From Pardosa pseudoannulata (taxonomy: Eukaryota; Arthropoda; Arachnida; Araneae; Lycosidae), in contig CM063506.1 in assembly GCA_032207245.1 (NCBI GenBank), forward strand, positions 16,116,975-16,180,974: a stretch of DNA of 64,000 nt, read 5' to 3'. Positions within the stretch are counted from its first letter, which is position 1, and each line of letters starts with the position of its first letter. Shown piece by piece: positions 1-12,449 of the stretch. Made by a program: the position numbers and the translations under genes. The notes under the pieces are model-generated. The model saw only the letters and a list, made by a program, of their open reading frames with translations. It made no database searches and was not told the origin of the DNA.

Positions 1-1133
<1,133 letters not shown>

Positions 1134-1541
1134 TTATTTAAAAACAAAACGAAGAAAAATATATTGCAATTTAAATTATTTGTGAAAAATTTTGGTTCAT
1201 TTTCTTTTAAATGGAAATAAGAACATTTAACACACATAAATTCAGAAAAAGAAAAAAAAACTCGTCTTAGGTTATTTGTTGTTCTATTACGTGGTATATT
1301 TTTTTTAAATAATTCTTAAAATGCAAGCTGTCATTCTCTCATTTAAAAATAAAATCAAGAAAAATATATTGCAATTTAAATTATTTGTGAAAAATTTTGG
1401 TTCATTCTCTTTTAAAAGGAAATAAGAATAAGAACATTAAACAGACATAAATTCAGAAAAAGGAAAAAACACATCTTAGATTATTTGTTGTTCTATCAAG
1501 AGGTATAATTTTTTAAAAATAATTCTTAAAATGCAAGCTGG
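1134..1541. repeat. Tandem duplication, about 200 bp x 2
   Basis: The segments 1134-1330 and 1340-1541 are near-identical direct copies. Both run from an AAAATATATTGCAATTTAAA stretch to AATTCTTAAAATGCAAGCTG. Small indels and substitutions separate them. No coding content is seen. Confidence 0.85.
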
Positions 1542-1797
1542 TGAAGAGAGAATTTTGTTTTCCCCTAGGTTAAAATTGAACAAAAGAAATCTATCGTTTC
1601 AGGTACAGATCCCTTGAACAGTGCATAAACGGTGCTTTACCTGTATTACCATTTCCTACATATGGCTGCAGCAGTAGAACTAACTCCTTTATAACGATAT
1701 TGTGGTGTTCTCCGCACTTGTCCTGGTGTACCACAGCCCCTGTCGAGTGGGGAAAAGGTTGCCTCTCTAAAGTTTTGAATAGGTAGAAATTTCACTA

Positions 1798-1949
1798 TTG
1801 TATTATAGAGGAGGAAAAACCGGAATGCTTTTTTATAGTTCAGACAGAAGGCCAATGGAATAAACAAGTATGTGTGGAGGGAGAATTAAACTCCCTCTCT
1901 AAAATATGCTGAACAAAAAGTTCATCCGTTTTTAATTTTTAACATAAAA
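1798..1949. repeat. Left copy of long direct duplication flanking Helitron-like R1-a
   Basis: This 152-bp segment, starting TTGTATTATAGAGG and ending AACATAAAA, recurs as 2747-2910 with a few substitutions and a small GTGTGGGG-type insertion. The copies sit directly against the two ends of the R1-a insertion. Confidence 0.85.
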
Positions 1950-2746
1950 TAATAATAGCCTAGTCCGTCTGTCCTCGAATTTATAAAGAGGTTGTTCCTG
2001 GAATGGATAGAGGCATCCATATTGGATTCTTCATGAGTTAGGGTTAGCAACGTTCGAAATCCCCCCTTCCCTCTTTTTCTAGCAGTTAACGCCATTATTT
2101 CAAGCCCTATTTTCCCCCGTTAAGAGCAGGCGATTAAATTTATCTATTTATCACATAATAAATAGGTAAAAATAACATATTTTTCTGGCATTATGACGTC
2201 ATTCCTTTAATCATCTCATTAAATTATTTCTTATTTTAAATTATTTAAATATTGTCTGCATTATTTTCATACGTTTTATCAGGGAACTTAGATATGACGA
2301 AATAATTTTCTTTTATATTTGGCTTAGATAATAGATTAGGTACATGTGATAATTTAAAATTTAATCATCGATTATTTTTTGGTGCAATGAAAATTTTATC
2401 ACTGGTATTAACAACAAATTATACCTACCTCCAGGGTGTAGTAGAAATGAGTGTTTTATTTCTTTATTTTCATTAATTACCATGGGGAAAAAAGGGGAAG
2501 AATTTAACAATAATTTTGACGTAGCTAAAAAAACTTTGAATTATCTTTTTTAATGAATTCAACGTGATTCTGAACTGCATTCACAGTATCAAGAGACTTT
2601 AGAGGAGTATGAAGATACATTATTAAGCATGCACCAGATAATTCTCAGAAAAAACAAACCATTGTTTATCTGCCTTATAAAGAACTTTACAATTCTGGAA
2701 AATTAAAAATTTTACTGATCCCGTTATATGACGGGCTATATGCTAG
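1950..2746 (+). mobile_element. Helitron-like non-autonomous element, family R1, copy a
   Basis: R1 occurs four times here (also 12450-13097, 28948-29474, 30332-30997). Shared landmarks are a 5' zone with CTGTCCTCGAATTTAT, a middle TTTCAAGCCCTATTTTCC block, and a 3' zone with a 16-bp near-palindrome (2720-2735) followed 11 nt later by CTAG and then T. A 3' hairpin just before CTRR-T is the Helitron signature; other R1 copies start TCCCTATATAATAATAG, also Helitron-like. No Rep/helicase coding is present. The Helitron label is inference. This copy lacks the first few bases and has an extra roughly 270-bp stretch in its 3' half, partly shared with the 30.3-kb copy. Confidence 0.55.
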
Positions 2747-2910
2747 TTGTATTATAGAGGAAGAAAAACCGGAATGTTTTTTTATAGTTCAGACAGAGGG
2801 CCAATGGCGTAAACAAGTATGTGTGGTGTGTGGGGAAGGGTAATTCAAACTCCCTCTCTAAAATATGCTGAACAAATAGTTCATACATTTTTTTAATCTT
2901 TAACATAAAA
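2747..2910. repeat. Right copy of long direct duplication flanking R1-a
   Basis: It begins immediately after the terminal CTAG of R1-a and matches 1798-1949. See that entry. Confidence 0.85.
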
Positions 2911-3009
2911 ATCCCGCCTTGGTTTCCCTTCTTCCCCCTTAAAATAATTCTGTGTAATTCACTGGAAAGGACGGTCATCGATATCGTAATCAAGCGAAAT
3001 TCTCTACAG

Positions 3010-3577
3010 CAGGGCAGTAACTAGGTTGTTGGGGGTAAATTTTAACTTATTTGAAGAGCTCCCAGCGTCATGTTCTGCGTGTGGTGTGGATATACGTAGA
3101 GAGTCTAAAACACAGTTCACTTCATGGATTAAACGCTTATTCGTTCAGATCGAACGATAAAAATATAAACAAGGTATTAAAATCAAACTAAAGCAAGCAG
3201 TTTTCGACATAGTACATCGCATTTTTTTACGACTGACTTTCCAACATTTTTAGCAACACCAAACAATCAGACTAACAGACAACGGCCAGGAGCTAACCGG
3301 GAAAGTCGATTTATACTACGGCTGACACAACATATTTGCATAGGAGGAGGAAACATTTTAAAACGTAAGAAAATTCATAAAGAAAAAATGTAATCACGAT
3401 TGATTTTTTAAATAAAATCGAATTTTATAATAAAAAAATTATTTTTTTAACTTTTCTTTATTTCTTTTCGGGGCGAATCATCCTCTTTCGGACCCCATTT
3501 TCAATACGATGCGGCGCCCCTGTGACGGATACGCCCGTGGCAAATGCCACCTTTGCCACGCCCTCGTTACGGTCCTG
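3010..3577 (+). mobile_element. hAT-type MITE, family hAT-1, copy a
   Basis: The left end is CAGGGCAGTAACTAGG and the right end, reversed, is CAGGACCGTAACGAGG. The flanking octamers CTCTACAG and CTGTACAG match at 7 of 8 positions. CAGGG termini with 8-bp target duplications are diagnostic of hAT elements. The right 220 bp match the other hAT-1 copies (18.1, 21.0, 40.1 kb); the left interior does not. No transposase is encoded; the open frame at 3458-3670 is spurious. Confidence 0.8.
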
Positions 3578-3907
3578 CTGTACAGCACAATTTCTGAAAT
3601 TGTTCTCCGCGGAGCAGTTGTTTTGTGCAGGGTTATTCAAAATGCATAATCTGATTTCAAAATTATACATTTTCGAAAATAAACGATTCAGAATGTGTTA
3701 GGTTTGTACTCTTCAAACATGAACTCAGGGTTCCTTGGATATTCTTTATTTATTTTGATTAAGTAAATGTTGTAATAATTATTTACAGCATGGCACTCTA
3801 GCCACCATTCGCATTAACCGCTACAGCATCTACATGCTCAACACATCCATACAGTTACAGTTACTAAACATACAAGAGTCATAGTTACAGTTACAAAATA
3901 TACAGAC

Positions 3908-4408
3908 AATAGCACATGGAGGTAATAATAATAGATATATACAATAATTAGTTAGATACTAGCTGCTTCGCACCCAGCCTTCGGTCTGGGTAATAAATGT
4001 TCCCATGTAAAGTTTTAGAACCATTATTATAGATATTCATATTCATAAAAATCTTAAAACTCGTACGCAAGATTGTTCACGAAAATGTTAGTTTATTAAT
4101 AATGGATAATCACAGTTATAACTACGTATATGATCTATGTTGCCCGTAAACCGCTGTGTTATGATGCCAAATTCCACAGTCTTCTCAATTGCTGTGGATG
4201 CAACATTGTGTTATATTTGTCACCAATAGATTCATATATGTAGATATGCATAGCGTACAAACATTCTAAAAAATTTTATTTAAAAAATAGTTATGTAGCA
4301 TGGTGTCCCATAGATTATCTCTAATATTGCGTTATTGGAGATAATAACTTTTATTAGAATAGCATATGGAGGTAATAATAATAGATATATACAATAATTA
4401 GTTAGATA
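3908..4408. repeat. 51-bp direct duplication bracketing a 399-bp insertion
   Basis: Positions 3908-3958 and 4358-4408 are the same 51 bases with one mismatch. They enclose exactly the Helitron-like insertion at 3959-4357. Confidence 0.9.
3959..4357 (-). mobile_element. Short Helitron-like element, second family
   Basis: On the minus strand the insertion ends with a hairpin (ACCCAG/CTGGGT, 3972-3991), a 9-nt spacer and CTAG followed by T, as Helitron 3' ends do. Its minus-strand start, CTAATAAAAG, is preceded by T. At 399 bp it has no coding capacity. The 51-bp flanking duplication is atypical, because Helitrons are not known to duplicate their targets. Confidence 0.55.
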
Positions 4409-5065
4409 TGTTACAGAATGATAAATAGAGCAGGAATAGAATGGAAAAATATGGGAGTTTTGTATTGTGAACAATGGATAACTATTATGTGTTACTCGTG
4501 AAGTTATTTCACGAAAGCTGTTTTAGAAGCTTTTCAGTGGTTATAATGGCGTTCACAGAGAAGTAGATAGCTTTCTGTGTGTCGTTTTCCGTGCGAGATA
4601 GATCTGTAATCACTGATAAGACTGAATCTCTATCCTCTATCTTTCCAACTTCGTTTTCCAACCAGACAGAGCACCACCCCATTGGACTTCAGCGATACAG
4701 TTGTATCGGTTCCAGTGGATCAGATAACAACTGGTGACCTAGGTCACCTGATATGACCCTTTAGGGGGTTCCTTTGGAGGTTTATACAAGATAAAGCGCA
4801 TATGCTACTATTATCCACAAATTTATGTGATCTTAAACAACGGATTGCTGATGCCGTACATTCGATTATCAGTGACACTTTACTAAGTATTTAGCATTTA
4901 GCAGGAATTTACATGTCGCCTTAGTATTATGCGTGTAACTAAAGGAAATTATATAAAACACACACACAAACATGCACAAAGGATATTATATCAAAAACAC
5001 ACAAACCTTTCATATTTTTGAAAATTTAGCATTTTGAATTTGGTTGATTTATTTTGAATAACCCT
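4409..5065. other. Intergenic, no gene; one 16-bp palindrome
   Basis: No coding region is supported. A perfect palindrome, GGTGACCTAGGTCACC, lies at 4733-4748 and contains everted AGGTCA half-sites. The function, if any, is unknown. Confidence 0.5.
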
Positions 5066-5069
5066 GTAT

Positions 5070-5630
5070 TTTGGCCCTTGTTTTATTTATTTTTTTTTAT
5101 CAAATTATAATGTAATAGGAACGTGCATTTTATTATAATTTGACAAAATGGCAACAGTGTCAGATACCAAAATTTATTTCTCTCTGATGCTTTCGCACAA
5201 AACTTCTTTTTGCCTAACAAAGGCCTAATCAAGGCAAAGTTGGGCCCAGGACCTGGAAATCTTTCGGCCCTCCCCCTATCCTTCTTTAAAGGCAAAAAAA
5301 AAAAGTTTATAAAAGAGGATACAAAGGAATATTTTTAGAGGAAAGTTTATGTTATTTTTTTGTTTACATACCTTTGTAAAAAGTGACTGGAGTGATGTAA
5401 ATAAGTAAACTGGAGTGTGTTTTAGATAAAATTGTCAACATTTTAACTGTTTTTTTATTTAATTCCTGAATAAGGTTTCATGAAATATTACTTCAAGAAT
5501 TAACAAAAAACATTTTCAAATTTGTTTATTAAATTATTTGAAATTTAATAATTAAGTACCAAATTTTCGGGGGCCCTTAAAATTAGGGGGCCAAGGCCTA
5601 AGCCCAGTCGGTCCGTGCTTTAATCAAGTC
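5070..5630. other. Unassigned segment with GGCCC-rich blocks
   Basis: Three GC-rich blocks (near 5080, 5220-5280 and 5570-5625), each with GGGCCC or GGCCC motifs, are set in AT-rich DNA. They resemble in style the ends of the hAT-2 MITEs at 14.6 and 47.2 kb, but I could not align termini or find a target duplication. It may be an old, eroded element. Confidence 0.25.
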
Positions 5631-5658
5631 CTGTGTCTAACAGATATCCCTTGACCCA

Positions 5659-5770
5659 TAAAATAATTCTGTGTAATTCATTGGAAAGGACGGCCTTCGA
5701 TATCGTTACTAAGCGATATTCTGAAAAGCAGAATTTGTCAAATTGTTTTCCGTGGAGCGCTTAAAAGTAT
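5659..5770. repeat. Paralogue of the 2940-3009 / 3590-3620 host sequence (empty site)
   Basis: AAAATAATTCTGTGTAATTC and the following bases match 2940-3009. The sequence then runs straight on into a match for 3590-3620, with nothing in the position where hAT-1a sits at 3010-3577. It therefore reads as an unoccupied relative of that insertion site. Confidence 0.6.
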
Positions 5771-6949
5771 GCAGAAGAATTCTCAGAGATCCACAAAAAC
5801 TGTTGGAAATGTTTAAAATTAAAAATATTTTTCTCAAAAATATTTTAAAGCTTAAAATTAATATTTAAATATTTTTTCCGATCAAAATGAGACAGAAAGT
5901 TTGAATATTATGAATATTTGTTTAAATACTTTGAATTAAAAAAAATGAGTATAAGTCATTCAGCACCGATCAGGTAATGCATTTGACTATTTAAAATAAT
6001 AATCGACATTCAATGTGTTCTTTTTTCATTCTCCAGTCAATAAAATAATATGTCAAATAATTATGTCAAAAGACAATACCATGTACAGGCTAAACTCGCT
6101 ATCTCCAAGGTGTCGAATCAAAAAATTCGACACCTTTTCAGCATTATCGGAAAAGTTTTTGTTGCATATAAAACTTTGTGTACTTATTTTTTAAATCAGT
6201 TTCATTTTAGTCCACATTCAGTTCACAACTCATAAATTATAAAGCTTATTATACTTAATCTTAATTTTTTTTTTAACATGTGCACACATTCTATCTACGT
6301 TGAAAAAGTGGTGCAGAAAAATTTTAAAGGGTGAAATTTAATGTCCTTATAAACTTAAATGACGAGAATATTTTCTTATTTTTAAAGCTATTTTATCGTT
6401 ATATTGACTAAATATAGCTGCGATGTTAATTTAAGTGCTTTGCGTTGAATTCCAGATTTCAAAGGTGTTGCGTGACTGAAAAATTTGAGAGCCTCTGCTA
6501 CTTTCACTTAGCAGCTCGTGATGATTTGCTCTCTGCTCTACGATATACCGTAAAATTTTAATTATTACTAAAAATAATCAAGATAGGAACTTAATTTTTA
6601 TTTTTTAATCTTAAAACTCCTATACAACGTCACGATTCATAGCTACATACTTTTATTATCGTTTCTTGACCTCTCGAAAGCTAATATTGTATAATCATGA
6701 TGCCTCTATCTTGTACATAGTGCGGGTTACTCCGTTATACGACTTCCTGAAACCAAACAAATCATCATTAATAACTGTAATTTTTAACATTATGAATATA
6801 AGCATCAATTTATCTACAGAACAAGATTTATCCAGACATCTAGATTAAAAGTCAAAACAAAAATAATTAAAATTTTACGATACCTTTACTTATATATGAA
6901 GTACACAACTTTACTTTAATTTTTTTTAATAAAAGCAAAGTCTTAAAAT
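5771..6949. other. Intergenic, no gene; one perfect hairpin
   Basis: Only chance ORFs are present (for example 6050-6235). A perfect 12-bp inverted repeat, AAGGTGTCGAAT with a 6-nt loop, spans 6107-6136. No TSD or element boundary was found around it. Confidence 0.5.
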
Positions 6950-7381
6950 AACTGTAGGATGGAACCAAAAATATTTTCGCATTAATTTCGTTTTTTAATT
7001 GGAGAAAAAAAATAGGTATTAAATTATACCAAAATGTAGCATTGACTTTTAACCTTTAACTGTTGTTTCACAGATTTCATTTCCAAGCATTTTTCCACCT
7101 CTAAATCATAACTGATCAGTGCATATTTCAGTATCGTTCTGAAACGGGCTGTCAATATCACATACCAAATTTTAAACTAGTTACTACTAGTTTTAAACTA
7201 ATTGAAATGCTCAAGAAGAAAGTTTTACCTCAACATACGTCCGAAGTAGCTAAAGAAGATAATGTTTGAAAGCATTGTGCGGGTTTGCGAGAACTTTAAA
7301 AGCTACAACAACCTGGTTGAGATGTATCTTGCTTGGAAATTCTAATTGCAGTATTCCATCAAGTTCGAGTTACGAAATGAT
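6950..7381. repeat. Tandem duplication, unit A (about 430 bp)
   Basis: It starts AACTGTAGGATGGAACCA and ends GAGTTACGAAATGAT. The same order of blocks recurs in unit B (7382-8390), with the hAT-1 fragment 7568-8178 inserted inside unit B. Confidence 0.8.
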
Positions 7382-8390
7382 AACTGTAGGATGGAACCAC
7401 AAATATTTTTGTATTTATTTCGTTTTTTAATTGGAGAAAAAATAAATATTAAAATATATCAAAATGTAGTAATGACTTTTAACCTTTAACTGCTGTTTCA
7501 CAGATTTCATTTCTAAGCATTTTCCCACCACTAAATTATAACTGATCAGTGCACGTTCTGAAACGCACTTGCCACGGGCGCATCAGTCTTAGGGGTGCCG
7601 CACTGTAAGGAATATGGGGTCTGAAAGAGGACGATTCGCCCTGAGTAGAAATAAGGAAAACTTGAAAATTAATTTTTTAAATTTTAAAATCCAATGTACT
7701 GTAATGTGCTTAAAAATTTCTTTTTTATGAATTTACTTATTTTTTAAAATGCTTCGAAAGAGTAAACTTGTTATATATTCTTACAGAACACCACTAATAT
7801 GCTTTAATGTAAATCTGGGTATTCGTTTTAAATTTTGAATTTATTGAAGTTATTAAACTAAATTTAAAATTAGAAATTCGTCAATTTTTTATTAAAATTT
7901 AACGTCCAAATAAAAATTTCCCTCAAATAAACTATTTAGTTTATCTGCAAAATAATATCCGCAAAATTTCCAAAAATATTTTTGAGTAAAAAGAAAAATA
8001 GAAGAAAAAATTAAAAATTAATATACTAAGAACATTTTGAGAATTAACAAAATATTTTGAATCCATTCTGAATATATGATATAAAAAACATGTTTATATA
8101 TTTTCTCACTATATTTGGCGGTAGGAGCGCATACTAGTTTTTTTGCCACTGGCGCTAAAGGACCCAGTTACGGCCCTGGTAAAAAGTAACTGAAATGCTG
8201 AAGTATTTAGTTTTATCTCAACAAACGTCCGCAGTGGCTAAAGATTAAAAGAAGATAATTTCTAACATCATTGTACGGGTTTGCGAGCTCCTTAAAAACT
8301 GCAACACCCTGGTTGAAAAGTACTTTGCGTGGAAATTCTAATTGCCGTATTTCATCAGATACGAGTTACGAAATCAAATTTATGGCATCG
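7382..8390. repeat. Tandem duplication, unit B, interrupted
   Basis: Positions 7382-7567 match the first part of unit A and 8180-8390 match the rest (CTCAACA-ACGTCCG, GTGCGGGTTTGCGAG-like blocks). The break is filled by the truncated hAT-1 copy. Confidence 0.8.
7568..8178 (-). mobile_element. hAT-1 MITE, truncated copy
   Basis: The interior and one end (ACCCAGTTACGGCCCTG at 8163-8178) match the 40.1-kb copy in the same orientation. About 40 bp of the other end, including its TIR, is missing, so no target duplication can be read. Confidence 0.75.
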
Positions 8391-8698
8391 TTAGAATATG
8401 CAGGTGAGTCCATAAGAAGCTGTTGATTTACAGAGATGACAGCTTTTGTGGAACAGCCTGCACTTTTTCGCCCACCTGTAATGTTTATACGGAATCATCT
8501 TGGGAGGTTTTCACATGCGCAGAAGAAAGCTTTAGAAAGAACTCTAAAAAGGAAAAATCTTTTATGGCACCTTGTTTTAAACAAGGACATATTCTCTGAG
8601 TAAAGGAATTAACGTATATATTACACTTTCAAATACTACAAATAATTAAGCATAAGCTATTTAATTAACAAACTTATCTTTATTTTGTCACAAGTATG

Positions 8699-8875
8699 GT
8701 TTTTGGTTTTGGAGTGCTACGGTCTACTTTTTGCAACACGAGGGCTAATGAGACCGGGATCTATAGCTTAAAGCCGATTCCGAACGGCTACGAACATCCA
8801 TGCCACTGTGGGATTCGAACCCACGAACTCCGGTTCCGAAGGCCAGCACCCTAACCAATCGGCCATCGTTCGGCT
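8699..8875 (-). mobile_element. tRNA-derived SINE, copy 1
   Basis: On the minus strand the head reads GCCGAACGATGGCCGATTGG (A box) with GGGTTCGAATCCCA (B box), and the tail ends CAAAACCAAAAACC. The 12-bp target duplication GTCACAAGTATG (8687-8698) / GTCAGAAGTATG (8876-8887) differs at one base. The internal RNA polymerase III promoter is typical of tRNA-SINEs. This is the fullest copy of the family with the 42.0-kb one. Confidence 0.9.
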
Positions 8876-8887
8876 GTCAGAAGTATG

Positions 8888-9854
8888 AGTGAAAAATTTA
8901 AATCTTTTTTGGAAAGTCTTACACGCCATAATGAAGTAACGGATATTAACGTTGATAGTCGAGTATTGACTGCCGTACAGGAAATATTAATGTTGCATTT
9001 AACCAAATGAAATAAATAGGTTAGCTAATTCGTAACATATGAACCAATAATTTATCTGCAGATAAAATTGTTACAACGTTTTAAGATGTTTTTTACGTTA
9101 AAATATAAGAATAAATTAAATAAAAATTTCTGTTTAAAAGCGTAGTATAACTGAAACTATGCCATACCAACTGCTTAAATGGAAGTTTAGTTTTCATTCT
9201 ACGTTTTTTAACTATCAAGAAACTTTGATACGCTTATTCTAGAAATGGTTTGATATCTTTTTACGGCTTACCGTTAGCCTGGGTCGTAACTTTAGCCTTG
9301 TTTTATGAAAAGCATTTTGAGAACTGAAGAAAACATAAAAAAAGTGTTCTTTTCGTTCACAGAGAACAAAGATGAATCACTAAATATTGCCGAATATGAT
9401 ATTTTTACATACCATGATATTTTTATAATGTAATTTTTATGTGTAATATTAAAATCCCTTATTTAGATATTTCAATATTCATTTAATAACTTCTGTCTTA
9501 AGTCTACTTTTATTTCATTATCTAACGCCTTTCTTTTCCGGCCTTTTTGTTCATAAATTACGTTATTAGTTTTTGCGTGGTAATTCTGATTTTACCCTCC
9601 AGACACCCTATAGATTTAGTTCAGCCTCTGTCTGTACTTCTTTAACCAATAGTAAACGAGTTCTCTTTAGACACTGGTATTTTTTTTATCACATAATCAA
9701 ATGTGCTTAAGGATTATTGGTAGCTTTTTACCTGAGAAATCCCTATTTAAAAAGTGTGTGCACGATTTTCTGGAAGGCTTTCCTGTTGTATTGTTTGATG
9801 TATTGTCACCGGTAATAAAATGCGTTGTTCTTTTAGTGAATCTCGCCCATCTTT
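8888..9854. other. Intergenic, no gene seen
   Basis: AT-rich single-copy-looking sequence. I see no conserved reading frame, TIR pair or tandem array. The ORF entering the AT tract from 9701 is an artefact of the dinucleotide repeat. Confidence 0.6.
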
Positions 9855-10510
<656 letters not shown>

Positions 10511-10514
<4 letters not shown>

Positions 10515-10523
10515 CACACACAC

Positions 10524-10593
<70 letters not shown>
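10511..10593. repeat. Compound (CA)n(TA)n(TG)n microsatellite
   Basis: CA repeats pass into TA repeats and then TG repeats, so the whole tract is self-complementary and could form a long hairpin. Confidence 0.95.
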
Positions 10594-11270
10594 AATAACT
10601 ATTTCCTCTAGTCACAATAATTATGCAACTCGTGGACATTATAGCCTCTATTATTTCCCGAAAAGGGATTTCAGAGCAGATAAAGTCTTACCGGCTAAAA
10701 TGTAATCTAATAATTATAAAACTGCTGGACATTATAGCCCCTATTATTTTTACTTGCCCGGCTACTTGGCAAGGAGAAGCCTAATCAGCTAACAGTAATA
10801 ACAATGTAGTCGGACCATTGAAAGAGATCGGCACAAGTTTAATTAAAATTTTATTTTAGAGCTGCTAAAACGGACATCTTTACTAGTCAAAGACAGACGA
10901 AGGAAAGACACACAAATCACTCTGCTCGAACACAGGTGCACCCAAGAGCGAAGACAGAAAGAATTTTCCCAAGGGACAAGAAACTTACTCAGCGAATTTA
11001 ACTGTTAAGATCAGGAAAAACGTGAAACCATTTTCCGACGACAGCTGAAAAACGTGTTGAGTAGACAGAAAATTTACATCTAACAGAAAGCTTTGGGAAA
11101 TATATCGATAGAATTTTAAGCCGAGGACGCTCCTTTGATTAAGACATTTAGAGGCTGGAAAAAGAGTTTAAGGAATTAGAATAGGAGAGCGGAGGTTTTT
11201 AAGGAAATATTAAAGTAAAATAATTTTGATATATTACATATTATATACATATATAAGTGTGCGTGTGTGT
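10594..11270. other. Intergenic, short internal duplication
   Basis: The block GGACATTATAGCC-CTATTATTT occurs at about 10635-10665 and again at about 10729-10752 in similar surroundings. Related wording recurs at 27.28 and 55.58 kb beside other microsatellites. No gene is seen. Confidence 0.5.
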
Positions 11271-11452
11271 GTAAGGAAAATTCCGTGTCATTTTGCATTC
11301 TCCTTTTTAACCCCTAACCTAAATTGACCATTGGGGTTACAATTTACTCCCTCAGAGAAGGGGTGTGACCAATTATAACTCTACATCGACCTAGCGGACA
11401 ATTTAGGAAATTTCCAAACAAAAAGGGGAATGCAAAATGACGCGGGAACTTC
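11271..11452 (+). mobile_element. R3 repeat, partial copy, head-to-head with the next
   Basis: It begins TGTAAGGAAAATTC after a GT-rich tract and follows the R3 sequence to about 11420, with an internal deletion near the start. It then switches to a short stretch of R3 on the opposite strand. With 11453-11873 it forms a fold-back pair. Confidence 0.65.
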
Positions 11453-11873
11453 TGTAATGAGAATGACTTCTGGATGGATGGTTGCAGTCATGACCCATAA
11501 AACTGACACAGTTTTAGCTAAAGACCTTTATTAAGATAACGTCGGAGGACGGGTTCCCACTTCATCATAGGGACAGCACAAACTGAACCGACAGTCATAT
11601 AACTAGCATGAAGTTATATGTACAAGACCCTTAACATCTATGGGAAAATATCTGCCTAACGACATCGTGCATCTCCTTTTTGGTTGGAAATTTCCTAAAA
11701 TGTTTGCTACGGCGATGTAGAGTTATAAATGGGCAGGTCCCTTCTCTGAGGGCGTAAACTATAGCCCCAATGGTCAGTTTAGGTTGGGGGTTAAAAAAAG
11801 TGGAACGCAAAATGACGCGGGAGTTTTTAGCCCTTGATTTAAGTTTTAAAAACGTCTGAGAATTTTCCTTACA
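11453..11873 (-). mobile_element. R3 repeat, full copy (421 bp)
   Basis: The ends are TGTAATGAGA and, reversed, TGTAAGGAAAATTCTCAG, meeting a (CA)n tract. It is collinear with copies at 26778-27199 (422 bp) and 35431-35853 (423 bp). The short imperfect terminal inverted repeat TGTAA-GA suggests a small DNA transposon preferring TA-rich targets. No transposase is encoded. Confidence 0.75.
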
Positions 11874-11889
11874 CACACACACACATATA

Positions 11890-12449
11890 ATAAGCAACGT
11901 AAAGTGGTGTAATAATGTAGATAGTACTTACAAAAGATGACATGGAAGCAAGTATGTTTCAATGAAAGAAAACAAGTAGAAGTGAATGTTTTACCCCCTT
12001 CTTGTGCTGTCCTGTCACGTGTCGTTTCAATGATTGTCACATCGCTTTTTTGTTCCCCATTATTTTGTTTCTGGCTTATTAGTTACTATTATTAATCCTA
12101 TGCAAGGAATTAGGGAAAAATTAGAGAACGAATTTGCGGATTTTTTATAAAATTTCGATGGTGTTCAAAAATTTCGAGAGGAACTCCTGGAAATTCGTTT
12201 TGAACCCATAGGGTACGATGGAATACACTTTAAGAAACCTATGACTGAGATAAAAATGTTGATAATAATTACTGTAAAGACTAACAGTTGATCTAAAATT
12301 GTAATCTTTGGTTATTCATCAGGAAATAACTTTCTATTTATCGGACGATTGTTAAACAAGTCGGAAGCTAACGTTCAGTACCTAATTCTTTGGGAAAATA
12401 ATTTATTCTGAATAGAGAAGTGATTTTTATTTAATATTAAATCAAAAAT
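11890..12449. other. Intergenic, no gene seen
   Basis: No repeat or coding signal recognised. ORFs on the minus strand here are short and run out of the R3 repeat and its CA tract. Confidence 0.5.

Noticed and set aside
1646..1867. Short minus-strand ORF as a gene
   Set aside because: It runs into the duplicated flank of R1-a, and its counterpart at 2736-2993 does not keep the frame.
8699..8875. tRNA gene
   Set aside because: Has A and B boxes, but the acceptor stem does not pair, there is a long non-tRNA body, and a target duplication is present; it is a SINE. The same applies at 15.2, 38.3, 38.7 and 42.0 kb.
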